From Pluralibacter sp. UBA7423 (GTDB taxonomy: Bacteria > Pseudomonadota > Gammaproteobacteria > Enterobacterales > Enterobacteriaceae), in the NCBI GenBank assembly GCA_002470465.1, contig DKMD01000018.1, forward strand, positions 93,151 through 157,150: DNA of 64,000 nucleotides, in the 5' to 3' direction. A program made the position numbers and the translations under genes. Position 1 is the first letter of the stretch. Each line of letters starts with the position of its first letter. Positions 61,309-64,000 of this stretch are shown here, in pieces. The notes beneath the pieces are model-generated. The model saw nothing but the letters and a program-made list of their open reading frames with translations. It searched no databases and was not told the DNA's origin.

Positions 61309-62208
61309 TTATTTATCGCGCTGAATAATGTAATTCGCTAGCGCTTCCAGTGCCGTGGTGTCCAGAGACTGCGCGGCCAGTACCGTTAACGACTGGCGGG
61401 CCTCTTCAATGAGATCACGGGCTTTGCTTTGGGCTTGCTCAAGTCCCAGCAGGGCAGGGTAGGTGCTTTTGCCAAGCTGCTGATCGGCACCCTGACGTTT
61501 ACCAAGGGTCGCAGTATCCCCTACCACATCCAGAATGTCATCCTGCACCTGGAAGGCGAGGCCAATGCTTTCGGCGTATTTGTCGAGCACCGGCAGCGCA
61601 GCCAGGCCTTTTTCGCCTGCGCTGAGTGCACCCAGGCGCACGGCGGAGCGAATCAGCGCTCCTGTCTTATGGCGATGAATACGCTCCAGCGCCTGCAAAT
61701 CGACCTGCTTGCCTTCGGCTTCCAGATCTAACGCCTGACCGCCGCACATGCCCGCTACGCCGCTGGCTTGCGCCAGTTCGGAGACCATCTTCAGGCGGAA
61801 CGCGTCGGCAACGAACGGCATCGGCGCATCACTCAGTATAGAAAAGGCCAGCGTTTGCAGCGCGTCTCCGGCCAGAATCGCGTTCGCTTCACCATATTTA
61901 ATATGGCAGGTTGGCTGACCCCGGCGCAGATCGTCATCATCCATCGCCGGTAAATCGTCGTGAATCAGCGAATAAGCATGAATGCATTCCACCGCAGCGG
62001 CGGGCGCATCCAGCGTGGAGAGGCTGACGCCAAACATGCGGCCGGTGGCGTAAACCAAAAACGGGCGCAGACGTTTACCGCCCAAGAGTGCGCCATAGTG
62101 CATGGCTTCCACCAGCGGAGTGTTCTGAAAGGGCTGCGGCGCAATAAACTGGCGCAGCGCTTCGTTAGCCCGCTCAACGCAGGACTGCAACTGTTGCGAG
62201 AACTCCAT
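61309..62208 (-). CDS. ispA: Farnesyl diphosphate synthase
   Basis: IspA condenses DMAPP and IPP to C15 farnesyl diphosphate. The two aspartate-rich motifs are [14 protein letters not shown] and DDILDVVGD. 299 residues. It starts three bases after xseB, giving the usual xseB-ispA-dxs order. Confidence 0.97.
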   Translation of the reverse strand: MEFSQQLQSCVERANEALRQFIAPQPFQNTPLVEAMHYGALLGGKRLRPFLVYATGRMFGVSLSTLDAPAAAVECIHAYSLIHDDLPAMDDDDLRRGQPTCHIKYGEANAILAGDALQTLAFSILSDAPMPFVADAFRLKMVSELAQASGVAGMCGGQALDLEAEGKQVDLQALERIHRHKTGALIRSAVRLGALSAGEKGLAALPVLDKYAESIGLAFQVQDDILDVVGDTATLGKRQGADQQLGKSTYPALLGLEQAQSKARDLIEEARQSLTVLAAQSLDTTALEALANYIIQRDK

Positions 62209-62211
62209 CTT

Positions 62212-62454
62212 TTACTCTGCGTCCGGCGTGAAGGGAGTCAGCGGGGCATCTTCGCTGTCGGCCAGCAGGATTTGCACGCGCTGCTCGGCCTGCTGCAGCT
62301 TCACCTGACCCTGACGCGCCAGCTGCACGCCGCGCTCAAACTCATTCAGCGCGTCTTCCAGCGGCAGGTCGCCGTTTTCGAGGCGGGAAACAATCTGCTC
62401 AAGTTCGGTCAGCGCACTCTCAAAGGTGGCTGGCGCTTCATTTTTCTTTGGCAT
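62212..62454 (-). CDS. xseB: Exodeoxyribonuclease VII small subunit
   Basis: XseB is the small helical subunit of exonuclease VII, which degrades single-stranded DNA from both ends. The 80-residue protein starts [20 protein letters not shown] with the conserved [19 protein letters not shown]. The much longer frame running upstream through thiI on the opposite strand is a shadow and is ignored. Confidence 0.95.
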   Translation of the reverse strand: MPKKNEAPATFESALTELEQIVSRLENGDLPLEDALNEFERGVQLARQGQVKLQQAEQRVQILLADSEDAPLTPFTPDAE

Positions 62455-62652
62455 AGTGAATGTTTGACTCTGTTTTATCGCGACTTGCCTAATGGTAGCG
62501 AAGTCCTCGGGCATATGAAATAACGCATAATGGTAACGCGCAGGTTGACCGCGATGGTGGTATACTTCCGCGCCTGGATGCAGCCGGGAAGTCATGGCTG
62601 CTGTATTTTTTTCTACAGACCCCGTCGGGTTTGCCAACGAACCATTGCCGCC

Positions 62653-64000
62653 ATGAAGTTTATCATTAAATTGTTCCCGGAAATCACCATCAAGAGCCAA
62701 TCTGTGCGCATACGCTTTATTAAGATGCTCACTGGGAACATTCGTAATGTGCTGAAGCACTATGACGAGACGCTCGCCGTTGTTCGTCACTGGGATCATA
62801 TCGAAGTTCGCGCTAAAGATGAGAACCAGCGCCCGATTATCCGCGATGCGCTGACCCGCATTCCCGGCATTCACCATATTCTGGAAGTGGAAGATGTGCC
62901 GTTCACTTCCCTCCATGACATCTTCGAGCAGACGCTGCCGCTGTGGCGCGAACAGCTGGAAGGTAAATCCTTCTGCGTGCGCGTAAAACGTCGCGGTAAG
63001 CATGAGTTTACCTCTATTGAAGTGGAACGTTACGTCGGCGGCGGCCTGAACCAGCACATTGAAACGGCGCGCGTGAAGCTGACCAACCCGGACGTCACCG
63101 TGCATCTGGAGATCGAAAACGATCGCCTGCTGCTGGTGAAAGGCCGCTATGAAGGCATCGGCGGTTTCCCGATTGGCACTCAGGAAGACGTGCTGTCGCT
63201 GATTTCCGGCGGCTTCGATTCCGGCGTCTCCAGCTACATGTTGATGCGTCGCGGCTGTCGTGTGCATTACTGCTTCTTCAACCTTGGCGGCGCGGCGCAC
63301 GAAATCGGCGTTCGTCAGGTGGCGCACTATCTGTGGAACCGTTACGGCAGCTCGCACCGCGTACGCTTCGTGGCGATCAACTTTGAGCCTGTTGTCGGTG
63401 AAATCCTCGAAAAAATCGACGACGGCCAGATGGGCGTGGTGCTGAAACGTATGATGATGCGTGCAGCTTCTCAGGTAGCAGAACGCTACGGCGTGCAGGC
63501 GCTGGTCACCGGCGAAGCGCTGGGCCAGGTCTCCAGCCAGACGCTGACCAACCTGCGTCTCATCGACAACGTTTCTGACACGTTGATCCTGCGTCCGCTG
63601 ATTTCTCACGATAAAGAGCACATTATCGATCTGGCCCGTGAAATCGGTACCGAAGATTTTGCCCGTACCATGCCGGAATACTGCGGCGTGATTTCGAAGA
63701 GCCCAACCGTGAAGGCGGTGAAGGCGAAGATAGAAGCAGAAGAGCAGAACTTCGATTTCACGATCCTCGATAAAGTGGTGGCGGAAGCCAACAATGTCGA
63801 TATCCGTGACATCGCGCAGCAGACCCAGCAGGACGTCGTGGAAGTGGAAACCGTCAGCGGCTTCAGCGCCAACGACGTGATCCTCGATATCCGCTCTATT
63901 GATGAGCAGGACGACAAGCCGCTGAAGGTTGAAGGCGTGGAAATCGCTTCTCTGCCGTTCTACAAGCTGAGCACCAAATTCGGCGATCTGGATCAGAGCA
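62653..64000 (+). CDS. thiI: tRNA 4-thiouridine sulfurtransferase ThiI (3' end outside window)
   Basis: ThiI adds sulfur to U8 of tRNA and supplies sulfur for the thiamine thiazole. The N-terminal ferredoxin-like/THUMP region (1-165), the PP-loop [10 protein letters not shown] (about 185) and the start of the rhodanese-like domain can be read; 449 codons are in the window out of about 482. The essential rhodanese cysteine lies beyond the edge. It is divergent from xseB with a 198-base gap. Confidence 0.96.
   Translation, partial: MKFIIKLFPEITIKSQSVRIRFIKMLTGNIRNVLKHYDETLAVVRHWDHIEVRAKDENQRPIIRDALTRIPGIHHILEVEDVPFTSLHDIFEQTLPLWREQLEGKSFCVRVKRRGKHEFTSIEVERYVGGGLNQHIETARVKLTNPDVTVHLEIENDRLLLVKGRYEGIGGFPIGTQEDVLSLISGGFDSGVSSYMLMRRGCRVHYCFFNLGGAAHEIGVRQVAHYLWNRYGSSHRVRFVAINFEPVVGEILEKIDDGQMGVVLKRMMMRAASQVAERYGVQALVTGEALGQVSSQTLTNLRLIDNVSDTLILRPLISHDKEHIIDLAREIGTEDFARTMPEYCGVISKSPTVKAVKAKIEAEEQNFDFTILDKVVAEANNVDIRDIAQQTQQDVVEVETVSGFSANDVILDIRSIDEQDDKPLKVEGVEIASLPFYKLSTKFGDLDQS

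Noticed and set aside
62455..63621. Long minus-strand frame continuing upstream of xseB
   Set aside because: It runs antisense through thiI, which is a clear gene; only the last 80 codons are xseB.

Overview
The window is a continuous piece of chromosome from an Enterobacterales species, most like Enterobacter or a close relative (Lelliottia, Leclercia). Gene order follows the E. coli K-12 segment running from tau through hemB, sbmA, proC, phoBR, malZ, secDF and ribD to dxs and thiI, and most proteins read as close orthologues of the E. coli ones. The genus is inferred from remembered gene content; no rRNA or database search backs it. No phage, IS element, CRISPR array, tRNA or rRNA gene was seen. 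REP-type palindromes sit in many intergenic gaps.

Layout. 1-1304: a DUF3302/HlyD pair whose HlyD gene has lost its 5' end. 1305-1828: a long gap with a strong-RBS mini-ORF and an opposite-strand terminator. 1829-5245: tauABCD (taurine uptake and desulfonation). 5314-7017: a two-domain acyltransferase like the ornithine-lipid synthase OlsF. 7137-12916: hemB, ampH, an isochorismatase-fold hydrolase, sbmA, yaiW, yaiY. 13197-16700: yaiZ, ddlA, an extensin-like LAS-type protein, an MdtG-like MFS pump. 16891-22185: iraP, psiF (phoA absent between them), proC, yaiI, a frameshifted DUF2076 gene, aroL (TyrR/TrpR sites), yaiA, aroM, ppnP. 22236-30762: rdgC, mak, sbcDC, phoBR with a three-repeat Pho box. 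31171-33939: brnQ and proY.

34197-37175 is an accessory block between proY and malZ: a CitA-like tricarboxylate symporter translationally coupled to a ModA-like periplasmic binding protein, and a convergent LysR regulator. After malZ comes a second accessory block (39276-43602): a divergent LysR regulator, a YcaC-like hydrolase, a membrane-anchored ABM-domain protein and a large YtcJ-type amidohydrolase with a Cys/His-rich tail. 43809-44411 is a 2-Cys peroxiredoxin with a readable OxyR site and promoter.

From 44581 the core returns: acpH, queA-tgt-yajC-secD-secF, an M24-fold protein lacking some metal ligands, tsx, yajI, nrdR-ribD-ribH-nusB-thiL-pgpA, the yajO/dxs/ispA/xseB group on the minus strand, and the 5' part of thiI running off the end.

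Points most worth a second look: the mini-ORF with a putative antisense transcript at 1480-1741, the LysR-hydrolase-ABM-amidohydrolase cluster with an internal terminator, the MFS/binding-protein pair with strong upstream palindromes, the structured brnQ leader, the degenerate M24 protein, and two apparently damaged genes (HlyD and DUF2076).
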